A program made the translations under genes and the position numbers. The notes beneath the pieces are model-generated. The model was not told the DNA's origin. It saw nothing but the letters and a program-made list of their open reading frames with translations, and made no database searches. This document shows positions 1 to 11,438 of a stretch of 64,000 nucleotides of DNA, piece after piece. The stretch comes from Isoetes taiwanensis (taxonomy: Eukaryota; Streptophyta; Lycopodiopsida; Isoetales; Isoetaceae), in the NCBI GenBank assembly GCA_021234155.1, contig JAJEKV010000164.1, forward strand, positions 151,182 to 215,181, given 5' to 3'. Each line of letters starts with the position of its first letter. The first letter of the stretch is position 1.

Positions 1-397
1 TTCAGAAGGGATTATTTACAGAAAATGATTCCTTCAGAGTATAAATCCCATGTGGTCGTGCTTTAATAGAAACCCAAAATAACCCTATACAAATCTAATG
101 CTATTCAGCTAATCAATTTAGAGCAAGCTTCGATGCTGATGGAGATGCAGAGAAGCTTTGAATTTTAAATTTTGGGAGGCTATAAGGCAAAGCAGAAAAG
201 ATCTTATTGAAGCCATAGAACCCAAATCAAACCACTTCATTGCTACAACAAAGCAGAAGAACGAGAAGCAGAGGGAAGAGCATAGGTTAGGAAAATTGTA
301 TCGATAAGTGGACGGTTATCATGAAAGGGAGAAGATTAATAGCTACAAGGAAGATGGAGGAGGGTTAGAGACGACACGTTCCTCTTCCTAGACGCTA
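1..397. other. Stretch without a recognised gene
   Basis: AT-rich sequence with no convincing ORF. The LINE that follows may extend into its last part, but no reverse transcriptase motif is visible before about position 430. Confidence 0.4.
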
Positions 398-2159
398 ATG
401 TTGAGAATCTTGCTGATGCCAAAATGCTTCCTCTTCCTAGTCGCTTCCGGTGTCCTTGTGGGGTGGCAGAAGTGTACAGCTTTGTGGATATTGGATACTC
501 TGGCTCCGACGTGTGTTCATGATCATCCATGGAAATTACTTGTGCATGGACAGGCCATCAAGTTGTTGGGGATTCCAGTTGGCATCCATGTTACCATGGA
601 AGTTACATGGGAGGAGATCATTAGGGGTTTGGAGAAGCACTTGTTTTGGTGGTCCACCGCAAAGTTGTCTCTTGCGGGTCGCATTACAGTGGCGAAGTCA
701 GTCCTTAGTAGTACCCATGTTTATATGGCATCCTTACGGCTAGCCCCATAGATCAAAGTGCGTGAGCTCATTGTAATAGTTCGGAACTTTATTTGGGCGG
801 GTACTGAGGAAGGTGCTGTGGTAAGGTGGCTTGGTCGAAGTGCATCCTTTAAAAATGGGCAGGTGGTCTGGGTATGATGGACTTCTTACTGCAGAGCAAA
901 GTGCTTATTTCAAAGTTCATTTGGAGACTCCTGAATGGTGAGGATGACTCTCCTGGTTCACGCCTTCTTAGACAAGCTCTTGGTCACTGTATCCCTCTAG
1001 GCAAGAAGGCTGTCAAACCAGTCCTACCTTGGGCTTTAATCAGACTCTGCAGCCTTTTCCAAGTGCTTCTCCATTTTTGCGTGGCTTGTTGACAGCAGTC
1101 AGACATCTTTTCTGGCCATGCTCCTCTATCCACACCCTATTGGAGACTCCATGGTGGTGGGCACCACTACCTCCAGACCCTTCAGCACCTCCATTGGCAG
1201 CAACAGTTCATCCCCTTACACAGAGACGACGGGTTCTTGCAGGTGTTGTCTCCACTCAAGCATGATATGAAGCGGGTCGCCTGCCGTCTTGGCCTGAATT
1301 TCAGGCAAAGTTCCTTCTCTCTCGTTGTGATGTATCTCTATGGAAGAAAGTCGCAGAAAATTTGCCTCTTATAGTGCAAGTTGGTATTGCTGAAAGGGTG
1401 CCATGGGACTGTCATGAAAATATTCACAAAGGCAAGCACTTTGTCAGATCAGTATATCACCTTCTTTTAGCACCACAACCCCTCCAGTTGCCAGATGCGT
1501 GGCACCAACACGTTCCACGACCCACTTTGTGTCGTACATGGCGATGGCTTTGGGATAGGTTGCTCCACCCTAAAGTCTCTGTAATGTGGTGGCAGGTTAT
1601 CCACAGGTGCCTGCGGGTTAATCCCTTCCGACATCGCTTTGATCCTCGCATATCTGCAGTATGCCCGCTCTGTCTTTTAGACGTTGAGATCTTGAGCCTT
1701 GAGCATTGTCTCTTTGATTGTCCTGAGGTTCAACCAGCGTGGTCCTGGCTACAAGGTTTGTTTAACAGTACATTAGACTACCGATGCATCCTCTTGGCGT
1801 CCTTATCCCAACGCATGGCCTCCAGCTAAACAAAGGGCATTCCATCTTGGTTCCGGTTGGCTCTTATGGTCGATATGGGAGCGTCGCAGACACCACATCT
1901 TTCAGAGCATTAATTCACCTGCACGTTGACAGCCTACGAGTGTTCCTCCCTTGAATCAGAAATGATGGAACGCATCTGGATTCAGTATCTTCGAATTGAT
2001 TCTTATCGTTAGTCTCCTACTCTGGAGTAAATACGTTGTGCCCCAGGCTCGTGCTCCTGTGGCATCTTTTTGTGCTTACACAGTTAGATGAGACATGCAA
2101 ATTTTGTATTTTTATCTGATTAATAAACTTTTTGGCTTTCGTCCTTCAAAAAAAAAAAA
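398..2159 (+). mobile_element. LINE (non-LTR retrotransposon), 5'-truncated 3' half
   Basis: This is the C-terminal part of a plant LINE ORF2. About 520-750 encodes the region after the reverse transcriptase core: IKLLGIPVG, then a W..I...L.KHL stretch and LSLAGRITVAKSVLS, the usual signature after the palm domain. A zinc-binding tail follows at 1362-1829. Sequence then becomes non-coding and ends in a run of 12 A (2148-2159), the expected 3' end for target-primed reverse transcription. Several stops and frameshifts break the frame, for example after 750 and between 870 and 1360, so it is inactive. The catalytic YADD motif, endonuclease and ORF1 are absent, consistent with 5' truncation. No target duplication was identified. 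The family differs from the other LINEs in the window, which end in short tandem tails rather than poly(A). Confidence 0.8.
1362..1829 (+). pseudogene. LINE ORF2 C-terminus, zf-RVT zinc-binding domain
   Basis: Open stretch of 155 codons inside the LINE. It carries the plant zf-RVT pattern: an aromatic block (LCRTWRWLWDRLLHPKVSV, then MWWQVIHRCL) followed by CPLC about 50 residues later and then EHCLFDCPEVQPAWSWL. The Cys/His spacing fits the zinc-binding domain found after reverse transcriptase in many plant LINEs. The fragment has no start of its own and belongs to the broken ORF2 upstream. Confidence 0.75.
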
Positions 2160-2666
2160 GAGTAGAAATTGAATACTCGAAAGATTGTCACAAGCAATCT
2201 CATGTAGATTATCATGTTAATATATTTAGAAAAATTTATAAAAATACTCTTATATTTATGCAAAATTATGAAAATGCCCCTGTTTTAGGGGCAGTTTTGA
2301 TAGAAACAACTGTAAGCTTTTGGTGATGGCCCAAATGCGAATACGTCTTTCATATGCATTGTAGATGAGGATGATTTATTTCTATTAAAGCTGATTTAAG
2401 AAGCTTAGTCCATTTAGGCTTCAAAAGCTAAGTGCTGCTTTGTTCTTTCATCAATATGAGTGGTTTGATAGAAGTAAACAAGATGCTCATGTATGTATGT
2501 GCTTTTGGAGTAAAACAAAATTATGTCCTAGTAGAATGATATCATTCTATATTTTTTATGTACTTTGCCTTTTTTCCCTTCTATTTTCATTTTCTAGTTT
2601 TGTTTTTCATTTTTAAGATTTGACTTGTCGATTTGTTTTCATTCATTTTTCGTAATTACGGTATGT
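2160..2666. other. Stretch without a gene
   Basis: AT-rich sequence between the LINE poly(A) and the hAT-like element. I see no coding signal or repeat in it. Confidence 0.4.
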
Positions 2667-2674
2667 CTTGATAT

Positions 2675-3644
2675 CATAGTTACGAAACACGGCCGTTTCG
2701 GCCGTGGCCCACGGCTACCATGTTTTTTTTCAACACTCCGTGGCAAACACGACAACGACCGTGGCTTTTGGCTTGAAACGAACCACGGCGTGGTTTGGGT
2801 TAGAAACACCGTGTTCTTGCAGAACAACGGTCGTGGTATGCAAAATTTGCTGCAACTGTAACAAATATTATTTCCAGAGAGCTCACTTTCGGCCCAGCCA
2901 GGGTATGCCCACTTTTTTTTCCCAGAGAGCTGGGTTTCGAGAGAGCCAGAAACGGTGTTGTAGCTTGAAACCGCGTGTTGTGGAAATGCAATGGCCGTGT
3001 TTCTCAGATTAGATTGCCTCTGTTACAGATTTTTCACATATCCAGCAACTTTCCCGCCCATCGGTTCCCCTGTTCTCCATTCATTTTGTCTGGACTGCTC
3101 TTCTGGATGCTCCGGTGGATGCAAAACCCTTTTGCTTCCGCCTGGACTAGTATGGCCTAAGAGCCCTGGGTTGTGTCGGCTGAAGACCTGCTTGGCCCTG
3201 GATGCCTGCCAGATTGAGATGGCTGGCCGGATTGGATGCCTGCCCCTGAGATATCTGCCCGGATCTCTTTTGCCCGCATCTGTCACATTGAAGGCTCCAG
3301 AAGTGCATTGAAGGCTCCAGAAGCTCCACCAAGCCTGTGTCTGCTCTTGTGGACATCAACGAAAACATATAAAAGAAATATAAATAGCATCACTCGATTC
3401 TACAGGGAGATACAAGAAATATTATATATAATATCTTACTGTCACACCACCACCACAGCACTACCTTTCTTAATCTCAATATTTTGAATTTTGCTGAAAT
3501 TTTATTTTTTTTTTATATATTTTAAAAAGTTTAAGTATTTTAAAGAATATTCCCGTATTATTCGTTTCCGTGTTCTGTTGCCGTTTCCGTTTTCTAAAAT
3601 TTGAAGAGCCGTTGCGTTTCCCGTGGCCGTGTTTCGTAACTATG
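2675..3644. mobile_element. Non-autonomous hAT-like DNA transposon
   Basis: The two ends are exact 20-bp inverted repeats: CATAGTTACGAAACACGGCC at 2675-2694 and its reverse complement at 3625-3644. They are flanked by an exact 8-bp direct repeat CTTGATAT at 2667-2674 and 3645-3652. An 8-bp target duplication is characteristic of the hAT superfamily, so I assign it there. The similarity of the ends continues inward as GC-rich palindromic sequence (ACGGCCGTTTCGGCCGTGGC on the left). The 970-bp interior has only short ORFs and no transposase, so the element must have been moved by enzymes made elsewhere. The perfect duplication suggests a fairly recent insertion. Confidence 0.85.
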
Positions 3645-3652
3645 CTTGATAT

Positions 3653-3808
3653 GCATATAATTGTTACCCATATAGTACCTTCAAAAAAAAAAAAATTTAT
3701 TAGCCATGCTAAAGTGGGACTTTTTATCTAAGAGGAATGGCAACATAGCTAGATCTGCGATTTCCAAACATTGATGCATTACAGTCTTCCTTGCTCAACA
3801 TTAAGTAT
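3653..3808. other. Short spacer
   Basis: Contains a 12-13-bp A run near 3684-3696. Nothing else recognised. Confidence 0.3.
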
Positions 3809-4162
3809 TGAGATAATTGAGACTATAAACCGAATTACAATGAGGTACCTTTTAAACGAATATGAAAAGCCTGATCAACCGCTGAAACCACTATCTTCAC
3901 TCTTCTCGGCCAGCCCAAGCATCGAACCAATCATTTGGTCTATCGTGGAGCCATCCGACCTGTCCATATCTTCATCTGTGCAGTCCGCCCATCTGCCAGC
4001 TCAGCTGCGGCATGATACTCCTCCGGCTTCTATTACCCTAAGCTCAGACCGCTCTACAATGCCACGATTCACATGAATATCTGTTTTTTCCCTTTCTTAG
4101 ATATTTAACACCATACACAATGCCCATTACATATATTATGAACCACAACTAATAATCCAACA
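3809..4162 (-). repeat. 3' LTR of copia element 1
   Basis: On the minus strand the segment begins TGTTGGATTATTAG right after a purine-rich stretch (GAAGAGGGA) and ends TTATCTCA, giving the standard TG...CA ends and a length of about 354 bp. The part at 3809-4020 is repeated in inverted orientation at 6478-6686. Confidence 0.75.
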
Positions 4163-4222
4163 TCCCTCTTCAGAATATATGTGATGGATTAGCAGTTTTG
4201 CACCACATTAGACTTGTTATTG

Positions 4223-5867
4223 CTACTCCGTTGATTGCACTCCAGCCTTTTGCTTTAGAAAATTAAACCTTGTTGAGCTAAATGCTTTTGTCAGAAGATC
4301 TGCAATTCGCTCTTCTGTCACTATGTGCTTTACTTGTACTACGCCTTTTGACACAATATCTCTTATGAAATGCATCTGCAGCTCTATATGTTTAGTCCTT
4401 TCATGCATGACTGAATTTTTTGTCATTGCTACACAGCTTGTACTATCTGAGTATAGATTTGTAGGCCCATTCAATTCCATATTCAGCTCTTGCATTAACC
4501 TTCTGATCCAAACAATTTCTCTAGTAGCCAGAGAAGTTGCAATATATTCTACTTTTGCAGTTGATAAAGCTACAGAGTTTTGCTTTTTGCATTTTCAAGA
4601 AATAGCAGCATTGTTAAGCATTAGTAAAAAGCCTGAAGTTGATCGTCTATTATCAAGATCTTCAGCCTAGTCTGCATCTGCAAATGCTTCCAGTTTCATA
4701 TCAGCTCTTTTATATACAAGCCCGTCATTGATAGTGCCTTTTAAATATCTTAGAACCCTTTTTCCTGCAAGCCAATGCTGTTTTCCAGGATTTGCACAAA
4801 ATCTGCTTAACATATTAACTGCATATGCTACGTCTGGTCTTGTACCATTAGCTAAATATAGAAGACAACCCACTAATTCCTGATATGGTATTGCCTCCAT
4901 TTCTTCAACTTCAGCTATTGTTTTAGGAGACATATCACTGCTTAATTTGTGCCCAGGTATTATGGGTGAGCAAACTGATTTGCAGCTCTGCATCGAGAAT
5001 CTATCAAGGATTCCTTGAATATTTCTACTCTGAGTGATAGATAGAATCTTGTTCCCTCTGTCTCTATGAATCTCCATTCCAAGAAACATTCTCAGCTCAC
5101 CTAGATCAGTCATTTTAAATCCTTGCTTCAGAATATTTTTGCTGCTATCCAAGCAATCTGTATCATTGGAAATCATGACAATCATCCACGTATAGAGCTA
5201 TAATACACCAGTTTTTCTCTTTACAGTAAACATATAAGTTCCCATCATTCTTAAGTTTATGAAACCCATGATTACATAAGAAGGCATCTATACATCTATA
5301 CCATTGCCTGGGTGCTTGTCTTAGACCATATACAACTCGTTTAAGCTTCCACACAAGATTTTTTCCTTCTTCAAAGCCAGGTGGTTGTTTCATATATATT
5401 TCTTCCTCAAGCTCAGCATTAAGAAATGTTGTACTAACATCCATATGATGCAGTTCTAGATTCATGGCGTTAGCATATGATAGCAACAATCTTATACTCT
5501 GCATCTTAACTATAGGTGAGAAAGTTTCCTGGAAATCAATACCCTATTTTTGTGAAAACCCCTGTGCGACCAGCCTTGCTTTATATTTCTTAGACACTCC
5601 ATCTGCACCTGTTTTAATCTTACAAATCCACCTGTTACCTATAATATTTTTACCTTTTGGTTTTGGCACTAATTCATATGTGCTGGTACGTTTGAAAGAG
5701 TTGAGCTCATCCATCATTGCATATTTCCAGCACTCTGCATCCTTTGCTTTAACTACCTTCTCATATGTATCAGGAACATTTGGTTCCAAGATAGCCATTA
5801 GAGAAATTATACTATGTTCTTGTTCTTTTTCTCTTTCTGCTATTCTTTTACTTCTTCCTGATTCCAA
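4223..5867 (-). pseudogene. copia reverse transcriptase and RNase H
   Basis: Pieces at 5867-5544, 5504-5163, 5185-4667 and 4495-4223 form one copia RT/RNase H. Visible motifs are the RT entry block (WKYAMMDELNSF, NRWICKIK, KARLVAQGFSQK), LNAELEEEIYMKQPPGF, VYGLRQAPRQWY, the catalytic YVDD near 5175, LGELRMFLGMEI, YQELVGCLLYLA, and the RNase H end HERTKHIELQMHFIRD with ADLLTKAF. A stop replaces one residue after QGFSQK, a frameshift follows YVDD, and a stop lies before the RNase H end. YVDD itself is intact. No integrase core precedes it. Confidence 0.9.
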
Positions 5868-5889
5868 TCTTCTGCATATATATTCTCCT

Positions 5890-6477
5890 TTATTTTTCTG
5901 TTTTTTTTTTCCCTTTTATCAGCCCATCTTTCATCATTCTTCTTATTTTATTGAGATTGGCATGACCCAGCCTTTCATGCCAAAGTTCTGGCGATACCTG
6001 CACAACCATATTAATCTCATTAGCATTTGGCAAGAGCTCAAATAGACCAGAAACACGTCTTGCAAGAAACTTGAGTTTATTATTCTTGAACACTTTACAC
6101 ATGGACTTATCAAACAACAACTGGTAGTCCATGTCTACCAGCTGTGCAACGGAAATCAGATTTCTCACAACTCCTTCAACACACAATACATTTTTCAGAT
6201 TTACAGGATCACCATTGAGATCAAAAATCTCAAGCACTCCACTCTTATCCACCTTCTTCAGTCTTCCATCTCCTAGTTGCACACGTCCTATTTTGCTGGC
6301 ACAAGTTTCTTTTAACAACTTCGAGTCTCCTATGACCGTGTGCTCCGCTCCACTATCTATAAGAAAAGAGTTACATTTAGTCCCTTTCTTATAAGTCACA
6401 TTTGCCATCACATCAATATTATTTACCTCATCTTCAGATCTTAATCCCTGTTCTTGCTCTTCCAAAAAAGCCGCAGA
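5890..6477 (-). pseudogene. copia protease and GAG pre-integrase domain
   Basis: Minus-strand ORF with the aspartic protease motif FLIDSGAEHTVIG (catalytic Asp in DSGA) and the pre-integrase block LWHERLGHANLNKIRRMM containing the first two zinc-binding His. The reading stops after KGKKKTEK, before the Cys pair and the integrase core. The first codons of the longer open frame (6552-6478) are read from inverted LTR sequence, so the apparent ATG at 6552 is an accident of rearrangement and not the original start. Confidence 0.8.
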
Positions 6478-6702
6478 AGTATCATGCCGCAGCTGAGCTT
6501 GCAGATGGGCGGACTGCACAGATGAAGATATGGACAGGTCGGATGGCTCCACGGTAGATCAAATGATTGGTTCGATGCTTGGGCTGGCCGAGAAGAGTGA
6601 AGATAGTGGTTTCAGCGTTGATCAGGCTTTTCATATTCGTTTAAAGCTACCTCATTGTAATTCGGTTTATAGTCTCAATTATCTCAATATGGTATCAGAG
6701 CC
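6478..6702 (+). repeat. Inverted copia LTR fragment with primer-binding site
   Basis: Positions 6478-6686 match the 3' part of the copia-1 LTR (3809-4020) in opposite orientation, ending TTATCTCA. Three bases later comes TGGTATCAGAGCC (6690-6702), the copia primer-binding site complementary to initiator Met tRNA. This piece therefore looks like the 5' LTR and PBS of a plus-strand element, while the adjacent pol is on the minus strand. No gag follows. Confidence 0.75.
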
Positions 6703-6958
6703 GTCGTCCCAAGTAAAGGGTGCTTAACTGCATCGGGATAATTCCCAGTGGTGTAGGGGTGAGAATGAGCAAAGCTTGGCCAGTGGAAAGCCCAACTCCC
6801 GCAGTGGTGGAGTTGCTCGAGGAGGGGAGCATGTGGATTGTGGTGAAGGCTGGAATGGATTGGTGTGCCCATTAAGGTGGAATGTTGGAGTGTTGGAGTA
6901 TGTGTAATGGGCACACATGAAGAATGACTCAGTGGAAGAGTGCCAAAAGCCCATCAAT
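6703..6958. other. Sequence after the PBS, no gene
   Basis: About 250 bp expected to be leader or gag if a plus-strand copia element continued here, but no gag-like ORF is visible. Origin unclear. Confidence 0.3.
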
Positions 6959-7030
6959 GGGTCGGTAGATCAGTGGTAGAGTACTTGGCTTGCAAGCAAG
7001 AGGTCCTGGGTTCGATCCCTAGCCTGTCCA
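6959..7030 (+). tRNA. tRNA-Ala(UGC)-like sequence, diverged gene or SINE head
   Basis: The 72 bases fold with canonical tRNA geometry: 7-bp acceptor stem, D arm with AGTGGTA loop, anticodon loop CTTGCAA (anticodon TGC) at 6989-6995, 5-base variable region, T arm with TTCGATC loop at 7011-7017, and discriminator A at 7030. Acceptor pair 3-70 is G-U, the main alanine identity element. There are mismatches at 5-68, 11-24 and 31-39, so it may be non-functional. A 60-bp tail ending in an A-rich run (about 7080-7091) suggests a tRNA-Ala-derived SINE as the alternative. Confidence 0.5.
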
Positions 7031-7091
7031 CCCAATCAGAGAAAGCTCATTTCTCAATATTAAGGGTATAAATTCACGGTAAACAAAAAAA

Positions 7092-8149
7092 TTTGGGCCT
7101 GACTTAATTGCTTAGGATGCTTGCCAAGTTTGCACTTAGAGCGCATATTCTAGAACAATAATAGGCAGAGGTAACCATTTAGGTAAAAGCTTGGGAAAAG
7201 AGCTTTCACATGCATGTTCCATTTGCCAAATAGAGAAGAGAAAGATATTGAAGTTTTTGTGCAAGTTCACCCTTCTATTACATGCAATTTAACCCCTCTA
7301 TCATCCATGTAAAATCTAAGCAGTGGATTTTTTATCTCAACGGAAAAAACACACGTTAGACAAGTTAAGTGTGGATAAAAGGGCCATGTTAAATAGGAGG
7401 CAACCACATCCTAGTCATCTATATCCTCCAATCAAAAGGATGAGTAAAAGTCGACAAATTGTCATAAAGACACACAAAATAGGTGCAAGGTAATGTGATA
7501 GATGTTGGAATGGTGTCAAGTGTACATAAGACCTCGCTGAAGCTCTCGCACATGCTTCCTTTGATTAGGACAAGATAAGATAAGACTTTTAACATCACGC
7601 AATATGGGTCATCTATTTTGCGCATGGTTTGCATGTAATCCAAATAAAAAATATACTGATTTCCAAATTCAACATCCTTAGACCTCACAAATATGTGTCT
7701 CTATTGGAATTGAATCCCATAACCTTTGTTTAATGTATGAAAAAAATTGCAGTAAACAGAACGAGTTAGTGGATGTAATAAGCTTTCAAGTCAATGCCAA
7801 AGCTCACCTCCATTCTGTAACGGGGCAATATGTAGAAGCATTAAACTTTACATGCTTCATTTGGCATATTTTTAAATAGATGCACAAAAGAACAAGTGCA
7901 TTTTTCATGACAACCAATTGGTCGATGAGACAGTTTTCCAAATAATTAGAATAGTTGTGTATATATATGTGTATAGTTTTGAGGTGGTAGCACATGCATC
8001 ATGATTGTTTTTAAATGTCTAGCGGTTGCTTTTCCATTGTGCTTTATTCTTCGTGTGTAGCTTCATTCAAGTTTATTATTATTACAAAACTTAATTATGC
8101 GCGCCAAGGCGCCGCTTCTTCTCCCCCAACTCATTTATACGTGCTATAA
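7092..8149. other. Stretch without a recognised gene
   Basis: AT-rich, short ORFs only, no homology recognised. Confidence 0.4.
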
Positions 8150-8440
8150 CATGTAGGATTTGAACCTGCATTTTTTTGCCGTTTGTTCAGTGCCCGCACG
8201 ATAGAAGGATGATGACCATAACGACTATAGGATTCCTAGATTTTTTTTTGTCAATCATGTCATGCAATGATAGCAAGTGGGTTTGAACTTTAAGCCGGGG
8301 AACACTTGTATCCAATGGTCTGACCACCAGGCCATGATCACCATGAACATAGATCATCCATGCCACCCAATAATAGTTCGTGGGATTTGAGCTTGGACGG
8401 GGACCCCGTATCCAATAGCCTAACCACTAAACTGATATTG
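8150..8440 (-). repeat. Cluster of tRNA-derived SINE heads
   Basis: Two minus-strand units resemble each other: 8277-8334 and 8380-8437. Each shows an A-box-like block (for example GGCCTGGTGGTCAGACCATT, and AGTTTAGTGGTTAGGCTATT), then GGATAC, then a B-box-like end (AGTTCAAACCCAC, AGCTCAAATCCCAC). A third B-box-like sequence (AGGTTCAAATCCTA) lies near 8155-8170. Such A/B box pairs are internal Pol III promoters. No full cloverleaf is evident. Confidence 0.5.
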
Positions 8441-10928
8441 CGATAACCTGAAGGCTATGGATTCTTCCAAACGTCCTGCCCTAGCTTCCGACCCTGTATT
8501 TTTCAAGAATGCGACCATGTATCATCTCTTTTGTATGCCAGAACTTGGCATGGCTGCTACCTCATAAATGCCCCCTTTTACAGTGCAAATGTGTGGAAGT
8601 AGTAACATTACAAAGTGCAACCATGTGGTTAGGGAATCCGTGAGATGTGCCAAATATTTTATACCTCTATGGGGCTAGAACGTTAAAATGTTAGCAATTG
8701 AACTTGAGATTATTGTGCTCACCCATGGAATGAGCACAATGCTCATAGATTGCGAGCTTCTAGCATGTCGAGGGAGTGAGGATTTAGAATGCCAACAATT
8801 CAATTGAGTTTGGCATTCATGCGCATATTTTAGTATCAAAATATCAAAATTTGGATCTAGAATTTTTGTCCATGAGTGCATGAAGTATAGAATATATAGA
8901 ACGTTGGATATCTCTTTGTTCTATATGTTCATTTAGAGCATTCAATGTCCTTCACGTTTTAGTAATGTCAATTATTCGATATTGGTACCAATTTGCCATT
9001 ACAAAATAATGCAATCACATAAAAAAGGCTATAAACCCTAGTCATCATCTATGGCAATATATAACTTTCTATTCTATTCTACATTAGCAAGTTTCATTCT
9101 TAAGATCAACTTATGCAAAAGATTATCAACTTACCAAGTTTTTTGAAGAAAGGTTCGCTTCTACCATGGGAACTGTAAAAAGCCCTCCTTAAATAGTAAA
9201 TCCCGTGATGCAAAATTCCTTCCTCTTCTGACACAAAAAATTTATGCCTGACCTTGGATCTTTTGTAAATTCCACAACTTCTAAGTAATTGCCAAATAAC
9301 CTCGAAAAACTATGAAGAGATGTCCTGAACACAAGAGCCCAAATGATTTCCCTATCCAAGCCAGGCTTTTGGATCATCAAAGATGCCATTGCCAAATCCG
9401 TGAAAGCAAGACTTGAAGATAAGGGTGTTGCCCTCACCTTAATTTGTTGTGGTCATAAGACAATGGTTAATTGCTTCGAGACATTGCCAAGGCCGCTATT
9501 TTACCTCTGCAAAAAAAAATGAAGAAAGACAGACCACTTAGTTAACAAAACCGTGAAGCTGCTCGCATCCAGCAAGTAGGAATTTTGTATTTTTTGTCCT
9601 CAAATTACAACCTTATCACGGAAACCAAATATCCGGATCCCGCTCGCTATGTGAATTACCGGCATGTGAGAAGTGCTTTGTCGGGCCTGCCTGAGAAAAG
9701 GGCCCAAGTTTCCTCCATCTCAAACGGTTGCAAATGTTACTAATCGGGATGCATGATCTCCCAGTGAATGCTCTGCGGCAACAGCTTGACAAGGATTTGA
9801 ACGCTCTGGGCATATACTTAGTCATTCTTTATTCCTTGGCCGTTTTTCCTTTGTTTATTGGGCTCGTGCATCCGGTTCAGACTTTGCCTACGAAGCAACC
9901 ACAGTTTCGATTTTGCACGCGGGGTCGTGCACTTGAGACTTGCGGTTTATTTTAGGTATGACAAAGTTACTTGCAAAATGAAAGCCTTGCCCAAAATGTA
10001 AGCGGCCAATTGAAAAGAATCAAGGATCTTCAATTTCTTGAATCTTTCATTCTTTGCATAATCTAAGACTTTTGTTTTCCTTTTCCAGTTAATATCGCAG
10101 AGTAGAGAGCACAATTAGAAGGATGCACTGTATTCCGGGCGATGGAAGCTCTGCTCAGTTTGATCTAAGTGTACCCCCTGTTTATTGAAAAGAAGCTCTA
10201 GATGCCCAAATTTCTTTATTATGCATGATGTGTGACTGTGGAGCATCCTGGCTATGGATTCATCGTGCTGCCCAGGCTTGGAATCGATCATTCTTCTTGC
10301 TCCTATGGATAGGCCGGTTTGGGGTTTCTAGGAATTTACATCTTCTCCGAGAAGTAAGTTCTTATCACGATCGCTTTAAACGCCATAGCCCTCCTCCGGT
10401 TTGGAGCCGGAAGGGAGCCATTAATCAGGATACTTTCTGGCGTTTTGATTTTGTTCACCGTAGAAGGAGATCAGCCCCAATTTGAGAGCAAAAGTTGCTA
10501 AAGCAAATCCGGATACTGAACGAAAAATCATAAGAAAACATGGGATTTTTATGCTGTGGGCATAGATTAAAAAACTTAGGCCAATCCGTGGGTATGCTCT
10601 GAATATCAAATTGAGCGATCTGCAAACTTGGATGATAGAAGGAATGTTAATTGGTGCGTCGAAGCTACAGTCTAGGCTGAAACACAACACGTAGACGATT
10701 GACATGAACACTGGGATATTCCAGACCTTAATTTTATGTACGGAAGCCAATCTAGAGGAGATTGGGCAATCGACAGCAGCCGGAGGACGAGAATACTGTC
10801 CAATGATTACCAGAGCTGAGGGAATATTACTTCATAAATGAAGAAGCTGATGACGTCACGAATAGTTATTGGTTAGTTATTGGTTTGATATTGGTTCATT
10901 CAAGCCGAAGGAATGTTGGTGTATACAG

Positions 10929-11014
10929 GAAAGGCAATTTACATGCCTTTCTCGGCATGTCAACAGGGCTCCGCCTGCTGATTATGCCGGAAAGGCATGT
11001 AAATTCTGCCTTTC
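10929..11014. repeat. Imperfect inverted repeat
   Basis: Arms at about 10929-10958 and 10984-11014 pair over about 28 bases (AATTTACATGCCTTT is shared exactly) around a 25-base loop. It could be a small foldback element or a hairpin RNA. No target duplication seen. Confidence 0.6.
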
Positions 11015-11438
11015 TTGTAACGTGGAAAACGATAAAGAAGCATTCTCGGCAAGTGAAAACTCGGAATCTTTGGGTAGATCCTTGGAATGCATGGTAAAAA
11101 GTCTCTAATGCTTGGGTAAATCGTGAGGATCTTTGGTAGAAATGCCGGAACAGTAGTTCTTTGGTTAAATCCACGAGAACAAAAACAGAACAAAAAAATT
11201 TCAGTAACATTCTTGGATTTGAAACATGCCACGTGGCGCGGCGCTATTAGAGGATAAAGCAGAATGCTTCTTAACTGTCTTTTACGTATACAGAAACACA
11301 ACACGTGTCGGCATGAAAATCAATTGCAACGAAATTAGATCAAACAAAATATGAAATGAAAAAAATGTAACTGCATTATATATGAGTGATTATTATCCCT
11401 AAGAGGGTCAAAACTTTATATTACAAGACAAGATATTT

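Larger units (their letters stand above)
3809..6477 (-). mobile_element. Ty1/copia retrotransposon 1, internally deleted
   Basis: Read on the minus strand the element runs protease and GAG pre-integrase region, then directly reverse transcriptase and RNase H, a purine-rich tract next to 4162, then a 3' LTR. Gag and nearly all of the integrase core are missing: the junction at about 5870-5890 joins the pre-integrase domain to the RT linker. The remaining ORFs have only a few lesions (a stop near 5542, a frameshift near 5165-5185, a stop near 4667), so decay is modest. The upstream end does not show a normal 5' LTR. It runs at about 6470 into an LTR piece in the opposite orientation. Confidence 0.85.

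Noticed and set aside
6530-6552. ATG at 6552 as start of copia 1 gag
   Set aside because: It lies in inverted LTR sequence and has no gag homology.
10421-10750. Minus-strand hydrophobic ORF as a membrane protein
   Set aside because: No homology, no supporting splice sites or neighbours. Hydrophobicity may reflect T-rich sequence.
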